NCBI GenBank assembly: GCA_016779605.1
Contig: JADHNH010000034.1
Coordinates: forward strand, 1-33,295
Length of the DNA: 33,295 bases
Origin: Nevskia sp.
GTDB lineage: Bacteria; Pseudomonadota; Gammaproteobacteria; Nevskiales; Nevskiaceae
Direction of reading: 5' to 3'
Position 1 is the stretch's first letter; each line of letters opens with the position of its first letter. The notes under the pieces are model-generated. The model ran no database searches. It was given only the letters and a program-made list of their open reading frames with translations, and had not been told where the DNA came from. Below are positions 9,823-17,274 of this stretch, in pieces. The position numbers were made by a program, and so were the translations under genes.

Positions 9823-10596
9823 TTAATCCAGCCGCCCGACGAACACCCGCGTGTCGTAGCCGAAATCCACCAGGCCGCCGCGCTGCTGCGCATCGAACAG
9901 CGCATCCAGCTCGGCCAGCATCGGCGCGTGGCCCGGCGTGCCCGCGGCGGGCGCGTAGGAGGAGGACAGCAGGCGGCCGCGCAGGCCGGCGCGGTCGAAG
10001 CGCTGCACGTAGCCGATGCTGCGGCTGTCGTAGCCATGCGGCGCAAAGAAGGCGCCGATCACCGCCTCGTCGGCCTGCGCCGGTACGCCGGAGGCGGCGT
10101 ATTCCGGTGCATGGCGCTGCAGCAGCGCCTCGTAGCCGACCAGGAACGGCGTGTCCTCGCGGCGCACGTTCCAGACCAGGGCGACGTGGCCGCCCGGCTG
10201 CAGGATGCGCGCGAACTCGGCGCGCGTCGGCTGCGGCCGGAACCAGTGGAACGCTTGCGCGGCGGTGACCAGGCGCACGCTGGCCGGCGCCAGCCCGGTG
10301 GCCTCGGCCGTGCCATCGCCGGCATCGAAGGCGGCGCCGAACTCGGCCAGGAAGCTCTGCCCAGCCAGGCGCATCGGCGCGTTGGGTTCCACGCCGCGCA
10401 CGCGCAGGCCGGCGCGCAGCAGCTCGCGCGTGAACAGGCCGGTGCCGCAGCCGACGTCGGCCACGGCGTCGCCGGCGGCCAGGCCGCAGCGGGCGACGAG
10501 CCATGGCACCAGCTCGGCCGGGTAGCCGGGCCGGTAACGGGCATAATCGTCGACACGGTTGCCGAAGCGCAGGGTGGAGTCGGTAGCGGCGGTCAT
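9823..10596 (-). CDS. Class I SAM-dependent methyltransferase
   Basis: Cytoplasmic methyltransferase of the UbiE/Methyltransf_11 type, 257 residues. Motif I is VADVGCGTGLFT (SAM-binding glycine loop), followed by the acidic residue of motif II in GVEPNAPM, then AAQAFHWF and LQPGGHVALVWN. This resembles the trans-aconitate/cyclopropane-like small-molecule methyltransferases, but the substrate cannot be told. The start chosen is ATG 10596 because AGGAAC lies at the right distance. The frame also opens at 10629. It converges on lptB with 24 bases between stops, where rpoN would normally be. Confidence 0.85.
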   Translation of the reverse strand: MTAATDSTLRFGNRVDDYARYRPGYPAELVPWLVARCGLAAGDAVADVGCGTGLFTRELLRAGLRVRGVEPNAPMRLAGQSFLAEFGAAFDAGDGTAEATGLAPASVRLVTAAQAFHWFRPQPTRAEFARILQPGGHVALVWNVRREDTPFLVGYEALLQRHAPEYAASGVPAQADEAVIGAFFAPHGYDSRSIGYVQRFDRAGLRGRLLSSSYAPAAGTPGHAPMLAELDALFDAQQRGGLVDFGYDTRVFVGRLD

Positions 10597-10680
10597 CGCG
10601 CGGGTTCCTGGTTGCATCGGGGGGAGCATTTTGCCGGCCCGGCGCGCACGCGCGCCAGCCGCGGCAAGACCGCCACGGCA

Positions 10681-10793
10681 AAGGAAGCCCCGGTTTATCG
10701 GGGTTTCCTTCGGGCGATGGATGGAGCGACATTTTTGACGACTGCCAAGTCGTCGAAAATGAAGGCGGTCGAAAACCGCGCTTTTCGACCGCC
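10681..10793. repeat. Array of three 12-6-12 hairpins
   Basis: Three consecutive inverted repeats have identical geometry (12-bp stem, 6-base loop). They are 10681-10710 (one G-U pair), 10731-10760 (one G-U pair) and 10764-10793 (perfect stem GGCGGTCGAAAA). A weaker fourth hairpin, AAATCC/GGATTT, is at 10804-10820. They occupy the divergent gap between the methyltransferase and the patatin gene. None is followed by a run of T, so they are not ordinary terminators. They could be a structured RNA, a leader of the patatin mRNA or a composite repeat element. Confidence 0.6.
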
Positions 10794-10883
10794 GGCGTCT
10801 GAGAAATCCAGGATGGATTTATTCAGATCATTCCAATTTCAGTAAGCTCGGCGTCGCCGCACAAGAACGCCTGAAGGGAGTCG

Positions 10884-12656
10884 ATGGAAGTCCGCGACAC
10901 GCTGGCCCAATGCAGTCTGTTCGCGAGCCTGCCGGCGGCAGCGCTGGAGCGCCTGGCCGCGCTGTGCGAGCCGGTGCACCTGCGCGGCGGCGACCTGCTG
11001 TTCCGCGTGGGGACGCCGTCGGCCTACCTGTACATCGTGGTGCTGGGCCGGCTGCGCGCCCAGCTCGCCGACGGCACCGTCGCCGGCGAAATCGCGCGGG
11101 CCGAGCCGATCGGCGAGATCGGCCTGCTGTCGGGCGAGGCGCACGGCGCCGACGTGCATGCCCTGCGCGACAGCCTGCTGCTGCGCATCCCGGGTCGCGA
11201 GCTGCTGGAGTTCGTTTCGGCCTACCCCTCGGCTCTGCTGGAGATGGCGCGCACCATCGTGCACCGGCTGCGCAGAAACCAGCGAGTGACGGCGCTGGAA
11301 TCGGCGCGCCGCGTGCAGTCCATCGCCCTGCTGCCGGCCACGCCCGACGTGCGTGTCGGCCCGATCGCACAGGCCCTGTGCCAGGCCATGCGCAGCGGCG
11401 GCCGCACCGTGGAAAACCTCGACGCGACGGCGGTGAACCGCGTGCTCGGCCCCGGCAGGGCGCAGACGCCGATCGCCGACACCGAAGCCAACCGCGCCCT
11501 GCTGGCCTGGCTCAACCAGCGCGAGCACGCCGACCAGCACCTGCTGTACAGCGCCGAAGCCGGCGACGGCCCCTGGGCCGAGCGCTGCCTGCGCCAGAGC
11601 GACCGCATCCTGTTCGTGGCCGACGCCCATGCCGCGCCGCGCCAGAGCGCGCTGCTGGAGACGCTGCGCACGGTGGAGCTGCACGCGCCGGTGGACCTGC
11701 TGCTGCTGCGCGCGCCGGCACAGGCGGTCGGCGACGTCGCCGGCTGGCGCCAGGTGGTGGGCGCCGATGCGCACTTCTTCGTGCGGCCGGACGCCGAGGC
11801 CGATTTCGCCAGCCTGGGCCGGCAGCTCACCGGCCGCGCACCGGGCCTGGTGCTGTCCGGCGGCGGCGCGCGCGGCTTCGCCCACATCGGCCTGATCCGC
11901 GCGCTGGAGGAGCTGAAGATCCCGGTGGACGTCGCCGGCGGCACCAGCATGGGCGCCTTCATCTCGGCGCTGCTGGCCTGCGGGCTGGACAGCCGCGAGA
12001 TCCAGCGCGTGACCCGCGAAACCTTCGTCACCAACAACTACCTGAACGACTATGTGCTGCCGCGCGTGTCGCTGATCCGCGGCCGCAAGTTCCTGACGCG
12101 GCTCAAGGCGGTGTTCGGCGAACGCCGCATCGAGGCGCTGGCCAAGCCGTACTTCTGCGTCAGCACCAACCTGACCCAGGCCAGCACCATGGTGCACAAC
12201 GAAGGCGAGCTGGCCACCTGGGTCGGCACCAGCATGGCGATCCCCGGCATGGCGCCGCCGGTGGCCTGGCACGGCGACCTGCTGGTGGACGGCGCGGTCA
12301 CCAACAGCCTGCCGACCGACGTGATGCAGGGCCTGCGGCGCGGGCCGATCATCGCCTCGGACGTCAGCACCGAAGGCGGCCTGCGCGCCCCGGGCATCGA
12401 AGGGCCGGACCCGGAGGCGCTGCTGCGGCGCGACGGCAACCGCGCGCAAGTCTCGCTGATCGACATCCTGTTCGGCGGCATCGCGCTGACCAGCGAAAGC
12501 GGCGTCAAGCTGCGCGCCAGCCGCGCGGACCTCTACATCCGCATGCCGGTGGCCGGCATTGCCCTGTTCGATTGGAAGCGGCTGGACGAGATCGCGCAGC
12601 GCGGTTACGAGTTCGCCACGGGACGGCTCGGCAACTTCCGCCACGACTTCCTGTAG
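10884..12656 (+). CDS. Patatin-like phospholipase with N-terminal cyclic-nucleotide-binding domain (NTE family)
   Basis: 590 residues. About 10-130 form a cNMP-binding beta-barrel (LFASLPAAALERLAAL, GDLLFRVGTPSAYLYIVVLGRLRA, GEIGLLSGE) and about 320-500 a patatin hydrolase domain. Catalytic elements are visible: oxyanion loop GGGARG (326-331), nucleophile Ser355 in GTSMG and Asp469 in DGA. The family hydrolyses phospholipids or lysophospholipids; RssA is a related bacterial protein. The cNMP domain suggests allosteric control, but ligand binding is unproven. The region 135-315 is poorly recognised. Its last 199 bases are duplicated at 15020-15218. The gene itself looks complete, and the stop of the duplicated fragment lies 3 bases from the stop of yihY. 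Confidence 0.92.
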   Translation: MEVRDTLAQCSLFASLPAAALERLAALCEPVHLRGGDLLFRVGTPSAYLYIVVLGRLRAQLADGTVAGEIARAEPIGEIGLLSGEAHGADVHALRDSLLLRIPGRELLEFVSAYPSALLEMARTIVHRLRRNQRVTALESARRVQSIALLPATPDVRVGPIAQALCQAMRSGGRTVENLDATAVNRVLGPGRAQTPIADTEANRALLAWLNQREHADQHLLYSAEAGDGPWAERCLRQSDRILFVADAHAAPRQSALLETLRTVELHAPVDLLLLRAPAQAVGDVAGWRQVVGADAHFFVRPDAEADFASLGRQLTGRAPGLVLSGGGARGFAHIGLIRALEELKIPVDVAGGTSMGAFISALLACGLDSREIQRVTRETFVTNNYLNDYVLPRVSLIRGRKFLTRLKAVFGERRIEALAKPYFCVSTNLTQASTMVHNEGELATWVGTSMAIPGMAPPVAWHGDLLVDGAVTNSLPTDVMQGLRRGPIIASDVSTEGGLRAPGIEGPDPEALLRRDGNRAQVSLIDILFGGIALTSESGVKLRASRADLYIRMPVAGIALFDWKRLDEIAQRGYEFATGRLGNFRHDFL

Positions 12657-12924
12657 CGGCGGCGGTTCCTCGGTGCCGGCCAGGAAGCGCGGATGCTGCA
12701 CGTAGAACGCCAGACGGCAGCCGAACAGGACGATCAGCCAGCCCAGGTAGATCCACACCAGCAGAATGATGACCACTGCGAAGCCCGCATAGATGGCGTG
12801 GTAGTTGGCGTTGGCGACGAAGGTGGCGAAGGCCACGCTGGCGCTCTGCCAGACCACGCCGGCGAACAGCCCGCCGATGGCCGCCGCGCGCCAGTGCACG
12901 CGGGTGTTCGGGATGTAGCCGTAG
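12657..12924 (-). pseudogene. Fragment of a duplicated yihY gene
   Basis: This stretch is a second, diverged copy of 15621-15888, inside the intact yihY. By eye there are 12 differences in 268 bases. It encodes the segment from GYIPNTRVHWRAAAIGG to HPRFLAGTEEPPP, covering the last membrane helices, with changes such as E to Q, R to H and T to I relative to the intact copy. Both ends are missing. The C-terminal ~400 bases are deleted, so it joins directly to the patatin stop, and the N-terminal half is replaced by unrelated DNA after 12924. It cannot make a functional protein. Confidence 0.88.
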
Positions 12925-13351
12925 GGGTCACCATCGTCAAGCGGAAAACGGCCGAAAAGCGTGATTCCGGACGATCTTGTCAAAGACGTACCCACTTTTC
13001 GTCCCACACTTTTTTGCGGCTTCAGTGGCATGGTTTGGCATGCCATGAGTTGGCGATTGCGATCCTCGGCGCAGGGAATCGCAAGCCCAGCAGTTTAACG
13101 ACTGCCCCGGGCCGACTGCTGACTGGCGGCTTTCGGATGCCGATCCCGATAAAGCAGTCGTTCGAACCGTCGTTCCGCTCAGTGTAAACGAGGTGCTCCG
13201 GAAACGCCGAAACTGGGCCGTGACCGGCCTGGCTGCTTCGGCCGCTGAGCTTACCGAAGCGGACGTTTGTGCGAGAACAGGTGAGAGCGGGATTGGCCTC
13301 CCCGGACCTCTGCCGCCAAGTCTCCGCGCGACCCCGCCGAAGACTTTCAGA
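12925..13351. other. Unassigned region between the yihY fragment and the TetR gene
   Basis: About 430 bases with no supportable gene. Base composition is more mixed than in the flanking core genes. It begins exactly where homology to yihY stops, so it holds one junction of the inserted DNA. Open frames here have no ribosome site or recognisable protein. It may be the scrambled remnant of a mobile element, but no transposase or clear terminal repeat was found. Confidence 0.5.
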
Positions 13352-13957
13352 TCACGGCCTCAATGCAAACCTGGTAGTCCGTTCGGCTTCATCGATGATC
13401 TCCTTGATCCGCCCCGGCGGCGGGGTCGATATCAGCTGAAGCGCAATCCCGCGGAGGAGGCCCACTAGAAACACCGCCATCGCCTCGGGGTCTGCGTCTG
13501 CTCGTACCGAACCGTCGCGGATACCTTCCGCGACCTTATCGGCGAGCAGGCGCCGAAAGCGGGCGTCCTGTTCCGCGTAGATTGGCATCAGGACGGGATC
13601 GGTGGCGATCGCCTCACCCCACATCTGCAGGAACGCACGGGAAGCAGGGCGGTTATTAATGACGTACTTCAGGTAGGCGCGAACCAGGTCCACGAGCCAG
13701 ACGCCGGCGCGTTCCCCAGGATGCGGGAGATCAAAGGTTTGAGCATGACGCATCACTGCGCGCAGCAGATTTTCTCGGCTGCCGAAGTGATGAGAGACAA
13801 TTCCCCGGCTGTAGCCTGCAGCCTCGCCCACCGCCGCCAGGGTGAGCCCGCGCGACCCGAGTTCGGCTACCAGCGCGGTCGCGGCAGCTATAACCTTGCG
13901 CTCAGTTTGCTCGCGACGCTCTTGCTGGGTGCGGCGAACGGGAAGCGGATCAGGCAT
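13352..13957 (-). CDS. TetR/AcrR-family transcriptional regulator
   Basis: 201 residues. The N-terminal helix-turn-helix domain (about 15-65) includes KVIAAATALVAELGSRGLTLAAVGEAAGYSRGIVSHHFGSRENLL, the TetR pattern in which the recognition helix precedes a tyrosine/histidine-phenylalanine pair. The C-terminal ligand-binding half (VWLVDLVRAYLKYVINNRPASRAFLQMWGEA) is typical of the family. It is divergent from an alpha/beta hydrolase across 189 bases, so it probably represses that gene and/or itself. Codon use is less GC-biased than in neighbouring core genes, and it lies inside the DNA bracketed by the duplicated patatin/yihY fragments, consistent with acquisition. Confidence 0.9.
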   Translation of the reverse strand: MPDPLPVRRTQQERREQTERKVIAAATALVAELGSRGLTLAAVGEAAGYSRGIVSHHFGSRENLLRAVMRHAQTFDLPHPGERAGVWLVDLVRAYLKYVINNRPASRAFLQMWGEAIATDPVLMPIYAEQDARFRRLLADKVAEGIRDGSVRADADPEAMAVFLVGLLRGIALQLISTPPPGRIKEIIDEAERTTRFALRP

Positions 13958-14107
13958 CAGTACAATTCAGACCTTAGGTCGACGAAGCAGGGCCAACCAG
14001 TTTCTGGCTCGATCCTTCAATACCACGCGTAAGAAAGCGCCCGCAACCGGCCCGGAAGGAGAACGATGGGTGCGCGGCGCACCTTGCATGCCACTTCATG
14101 TTACGAT

Positions 14108-14129
14108 ACTTGTGTGTCAACCAACAAGT
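14108..14129. promoter_or_regulatory. Candidate TetR operator
   Basis: Inverted arms ACTTGT (14108-14113) and ACAAGT (14124-14129) are separated by 10 bases. They lie directly after a -10-like TACGAT (14102-14107) and 17 bases before the hydrolase ATG. A repressor bound here would block transcription of the hydrolase. The assignment to the adjacent TetR protein is inference. Confidence 0.4.
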
Positions 14130-14146
14130 TTATGAGAGGTGTAGTC

Positions 14147-14917
14147 ATGTCGCGCACTCCACTCATTCTGGTCCACGGCAACCCGGAGTCAGCGGCCATC
14201 TGGGGGCCGCTAATCGGTGAGCTTGACCGGGCTGACGCAATTCCTCTGTCCCCGCCCGGGTTCGGCAGCCCCACGCCCCGTAGCTTCGACTCATCGATGA
14301 CGGCCTATCGAGACTGGCTGGCGTCTCAGTTGGAGTTGTTCCGCGCTCCCGTTGACTTGGTGGGCCACGACTGGGGCGGAATCCATGTCGCCACGCTGGC
14401 GATCAGCCGCCCCGACCTGATCCGCAGTTGGGCCTCGGATGCGCTGGGCGTATTCGCGCCCGACTACGTCTGGCATGGGCGCGCGCAAGTCTGGCAGCAG
14501 GTGGGCCCAGGCGAAGCCTCGGTGCAAGAGATATGGGGTGGCGACATGGAGCAGCGGCTCGCCGTAACGTCGAGCCTGGGGGTGACTGGGCGCATGGCCG
14601 AGCGGGTCGCGGCAGCCATGGATCCCGAGATGGGTCGTGCCGTCCTCAAGCTTTTGCGGTCGGCACGACAGCCGGCGATGGCCGAAGAGGGACAGCTCCT
14701 GCCGCGCGCGGCACGACGCCCAGGACTCGCTCTCATTGCCTTGGATGACTTCGGGCGAGCGAGCGGGACTTTGGAGCAGCATGAGTGGGCGGCGCGGCAA
14801 GCGGGCGCGAAACTGGCGCATCTGGCAGGCGTGGGCCATTGGTGGCCGGAGGAAACGCCCGCGCCGGTTGCTGAGGCTCTGACGAAATTCTGGGCGGAGC
14901 TGCCGGACCCCGCATAA
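14147..14917 (+). CDS. Alpha/beta-fold hydrolase
   Basis: 256 residues of alpha/beta-hydrolase type. It begins PLILVHGNPESAAIW (oxyanion HGNP motif). The nucleophile-elbow region reads VGHDWGG, with Asp in the nucleophile position as in haloalkane dehalogenases and epoxide hydrolases rather than Ser. The C-terminal catalytic histidine is in GVGHWWPEE. The cap domain is about 120-190. The start is ATG 14147, with AGAGG upstream; the frame is open to 14066 but without conserved sequence. It may act on an epoxide or a haloalkane; the substrate is unknown. It is paired divergently with the TetR gene, suggesting substrate-induced expression. It lies within the inserted, less GC-biased segment. Confidence 0.88.
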   Translation: MSRTPLILVHGNPESAAIWGPLIGELDRADAIPLSPPGFGSPTPRSFDSSMTAYRDWLASQLELFRAPVDLVGHDWGGIHVATLAISRPDLIRSWASDALGVFAPDYVWHGRAQVWQQVGPGEASVQEIWGGDMEQRLAVTSSLGVTGRMAERVAAAMDPEMGRAVLKLLRSARQPAMAEEGQLLPRAARRPGLALIALDDFGRASGTLEQHEWAARQAGAKLAHLAGVGHWWPEETPAPVAEALTKFWAELPDPA

Positions 14918-15019
14918 GCCCCTGCTGCCGGCGATGATGCCTCCGCGCGCCGCGTCATCCCGCGGCCGGTAGCTGGCTTGCTTCAGGGCATCGCCTGACA
15001 GATCTTGGCGAGTTTCTGC

Positions 15020-15218
15020 GATCGACATCCTGTTCGGCGGCATCGCGCTGACCAGCGAAAGCGGCGTCAAGCTGCGCGCCAGCCGCGCGGACCTCTACAT
15101 CCGCATGCCGGTGGCCGGCCTCGCCCTGTTCGACTGGAAGCGGCTGGACGAGATCGTGCAGCGCGGTTACGAGTTCGCCATGGGACGGCTGGAGAGTTTC
15201 CGCAGCGATTTCCTGTAG
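15020..15218 (+). pseudogene. 3' fragment of a duplicated patatin-like phospholipase gene
   Basis: This is a copy of 12458-12656, the last ~65 codons and stop of the intact patatin gene. The first 100 bases are identical, while the last 99 carry 13 differences by eye, giving six amino-acid changes. It has no start codon or 5' part. Its TAG is 3 bases from the yihY stop, preserving the ancestral convergent patatin/yihY arrangement. It marks the right boundary of the inserted TetR/hydrolase DNA. Confidence 0.9.
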
Positions 15219-15221
15219 CGC

Positions 15222-16550
15222 TCAAGCGCCGCCGGCGCCCGGCCCGGCGAGCCACTGCCGCAGCGTCTGCCCGGCACCTGCGCCGGAGCGGTGCTCCAGC
15301 GTCCCCAGCAGCGCCAGCACCCGGCGCTCCTGCGCTTCGCCATCGACCGCTTCGGGCATCTGGCCGCGGCACCACCACCAGAGCTGCTCCAGCGTGTAGG
15401 AGTCGGGATCGCGCGCCGGCAGCAGGTGGTTGCCGGGCTGCGTCAGGGCCAGCAGGCCGGCCGCTGTCAGCAACTGCAGCGCCAGCCCGATGCGCTCGGG
15501 CGTGGCGGCCAGCAGGCGCGGCAGATCCTCGGGCGACGGTCCGGGCTGGCCCTGCACGAAGCGCCCGGCCACCAGCGCCGCGACGCGCAGCGCCAGGTAT
15601 TCCGCCTCGCGGCTGGACGGCGGCGGCGGCTCGTCGGTGCCGGCCAGGAAGCGCGGATGCTGCACGTAGAACGCCAGCCGGCAGCCGAACAGGACGATCA
15701 GCCAGCCCAGGTAGGTCCATACCAGCAGGATGATGACGACCGCGAAGCCCGCATAGATGGCGCGGTAGTTGGCGTTGGCCACGAAGGTGGCGAAGGCCAC
15801 GCTGGCGCTCTCCCAGACCACGCCGGCGAACAGCCCGCCGATGGCCGCCGCGCGCCAGTGCACGCGGGTGTTGGGGATGTAGCCGTAGAGGAAGGTCAGC
15901 GCGGCGATGATCATCAGGTAGGGCGCGGCCTTGGTCAGCACCACGATCAGCGCGCCGAACGGCTGGATGCCGGCAAGCGCCTGCACCAGCTCGCTGCTGC
16001 GCACCGAGGCGGTCAGGCCCAGCACGGCGAACAGCAACAGCGGCCCGACCATCAGCACCAGCAGGTATTCGGAGAAGCGCTGGGTCAGGCCGCGTGTGCG
16101 GCCGACTTTCCAGATGAAGTTGAAGCTGCTCTCCACCTTGGAAATCATCGACACGGCGGTGTACAGCAGCAGCACCACGCCGACGAAGCCGAGCACGCCC
16201 ACGCGCATGTTGTCGACGAAGCCGATGACGTTGCCGGCGACGACATCGGCCTGGCTGCCCAGGGGCGCCAGCCAACGCTTCAGCATCGGCGCCAGGGTGT
16301 TGTGCACGCCCAGCGCCTTGAGCACCGAGAACGCCAGCGCCAGCAGCGGCACCAGCGACAGCAGGGTGGTGTAGACCAGGCTCATCGCGCGCAGCGAGAT
16401 TTCGCCGTCGGCCATGTCGCGCGCCAGCGCCAGCGCATAGCGCGCCAGGTGCAGCGCATGCCGGCGCAGCGGCGCGCGCGGCTCGCCGGTCCACACCCAG
16501 GCGTGGATGCGCTTGTAGTACGAGTTGGACTGGATCGAGTCGTCGGCCAT
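15222..16550 (-). CDS. yihY: YihY/UPF0761-family membrane protein
   Basis: Inner-membrane protein of 442 residues. About six membrane helices lie in residues 35-290 (SLVYTTLLSLVPLLALAFSVLKALG, GFVGVVLLLYTAVSMI, YLLVLMVGPLLLFAVLGL, APYLMIIAALTFLYGYIPN, AAAIGGLFAGVVWESASVAF, YAGFAVVIILLVWTYLGWLIVLFGCRLAF). A soluble C-terminal part of about 150 residues (PEDLPRLLAATPERIGLALQLL), winged-helix-like, follows. The old name ribonuclease BN is a mis-assignment. Function is unknown. The central part is duplicated at 12657-12924. It is divergent from the PEBP-like gene with a gap of 46 bases. Confidence 0.9.
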   Translation of the reverse strand: MADDSIQSNSYYKRIHAWVWTGEPRAPLRRHALHLARYALALARDMADGEISLRAMSLVYTTLLSLVPLLALAFSVLKALGVHNTLAPMLKRWLAPLGSQADVVAGNVIGFVDNMRVGVLGFVGVVLLLYTAVSMISKVESSFNFIWKVGRTRGLTQRFSEYLLVLMVGPLLLFAVLGLTASVRSSELVQALAGIQPFGALIVVLTKAAPYLMIIAALTFLYGYIPNTRVHWRAAAIGGLFAGVVWESASVAFATFVANANYRAIYAGFAVVIILLVWTYLGWLIVLFGCRLAFYVQHPRFLAGTDEPPPPSSREAEYLALRVAALVAGRFVQGQPGPSPEDLPRLLAATPERIGLALQLLTAAGLLALTQPGNHLLPARDPDSYTLEQLWWWCRGQMPEAVDGEAQERRVLALLGTLEHRSGAGAGQTLRQWLAGPGAGGA

Positions 16551-16596
16551 CGGCCGGATTGTCGCGGCGCTCCGGCACGCTGTCTATGATGGGGCC

Positions 16597-17136
16597 ATGC
16601 GCTCCCGCATCCTGCCGGCGCTGCTCCTCGCTTTTTCTGCGGGCTTGGGCCACGCCGCGGACTTCACGCTGTCCAGCGCCGACGTGGCGCCGCAGGCGCG
16701 CATCGGCCGTGCCTTCGTCTACGACGAGTTGGGCTGCGCCGGTGGCAACCGTTCGCCGGCCTTGCAGTGGCGCGATGCGCCCGCCGGCACGGCGGGCTTC
16801 GCCGTGACCGTGTTCGACCCCGATGCGGGAAGCGGGGGCTGGTGGCACTGGCTGGTGGTGGACCTGCCGGCGCAAGCCGCGGGCCTGCCGGCGGACGCTT
16901 CGCGCACCGGCCTGCCGGCGCCGGCCCGGCAGCTGCGCAACGATTTCGGCAGGCGCGGCTACGGTGGCCCCTGTCCGCCACCCGGTCAGCCGCCGCACCG
17001 CTACGTGTTCACCGTCTACGCGCTGAAAAGCGCCCGCCTGGATCTGCCGGAAGCGGTCGACGGCGCCGGCGCCGATGCCGCAATCCGCCAGCAGGCATTG
17101 GGCGCGGCGAGCTTCACTGCGCTTTACGGGCGTTGA
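16597..17136 (+). CDS. YbhB/YbcL-family (PEBP-like) secreted protein
   Basis: 179 residues with a signal peptide (about 1-20, LLLAFSAGLGHA, cleavage near AHA-AD) and a phosphatidylethanolamine-binding-protein fold. Visible family elements are GNRSPALQWRDAP, the DPDAGSGGWWHWLVVDLP ligand-pocket segment, FGRRGYGGPCPPPGQPPHRYVFTVYAL, and a Cys at the start of the core (DELGCAGGN) paired probably with Cys in GGPCPP, fitting a periplasmic location. The function of the bacterial family is poorly known; kinase-inhibitor annotations come from eukaryotic relatives. Start chosen for the signal peptide; the open frame begins upstream at 16525. Confidence 0.9.
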   Translation: MRSRILPALLLAFSAGLGHAADFTLSSADVAPQARIGRAFVYDELGCAGGNRSPALQWRDAPAGTAGFAVTVFDPDAGSGGWWHWLVVDLPAQAAGLPADASRTGLPAPARQLRNDFGRRGYGGPCPPPGQPPHRYVFTVYALKSARLDLPEAVDGAGADAAIRQQALGAASFTALYGR

Positions 17137-17178
17137 CCGCTGCCCGCAGTCCGCTCGTCGGGTTTTGCCGCTGCGCTA

Positions 17179-17206
17179 TTGACACCGGCCGCGGCAGGGC
17201 TATGAT
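17179..17206 (+). promoter_or_regulatory. Strong sigma-70 promoter of the phasin-like gene
   Basis: A perfect -35 TTGACA (17179-17184), a 16-base spacer and -10 TATGAT (17201-17206). Transcription would begin near 17214, leaving a leader of about 60 bases before the ATG at 17275. It is the closest match to consensus in the window and suggests high expression of the phasin-like protein. Confidence 0.75.
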
Positions 17207-17274
17207 GCGGTGCATCAATTGTTGCAATGCAGCAAATGGTGCTGTCCGCAACCTGCCCGGAGTGACCGCTTGAA

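Noticed and set aside
10681..10710. Considered as a rho-independent terminator.
   Set aside because: It is not downstream of any gene: both flanking genes point away from it, and no T-run follows.
10839..13046. A 735-residue minus-strand frame that starts in the TetR-side junction and includes the yihY fragment.
   Set aside because: Only the yihY-derived part (12657-12924) is real sequence homology; the rest is the shadow of the patatin gene.
12925..13351. Considered as an intact mobile element carrying the TetR-hydrolase pair.
   Set aside because: No transposase, integrase or matching terminal repeats could be found; the duplicated patatin/yihY pieces explain the borders better.
14291..15070. 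A minus-strand frame overlapping the alpha/beta hydrolase and the patatin stub.
   Set aside because: It lies opposite the hydrolase, with no domain and no ribosome site.
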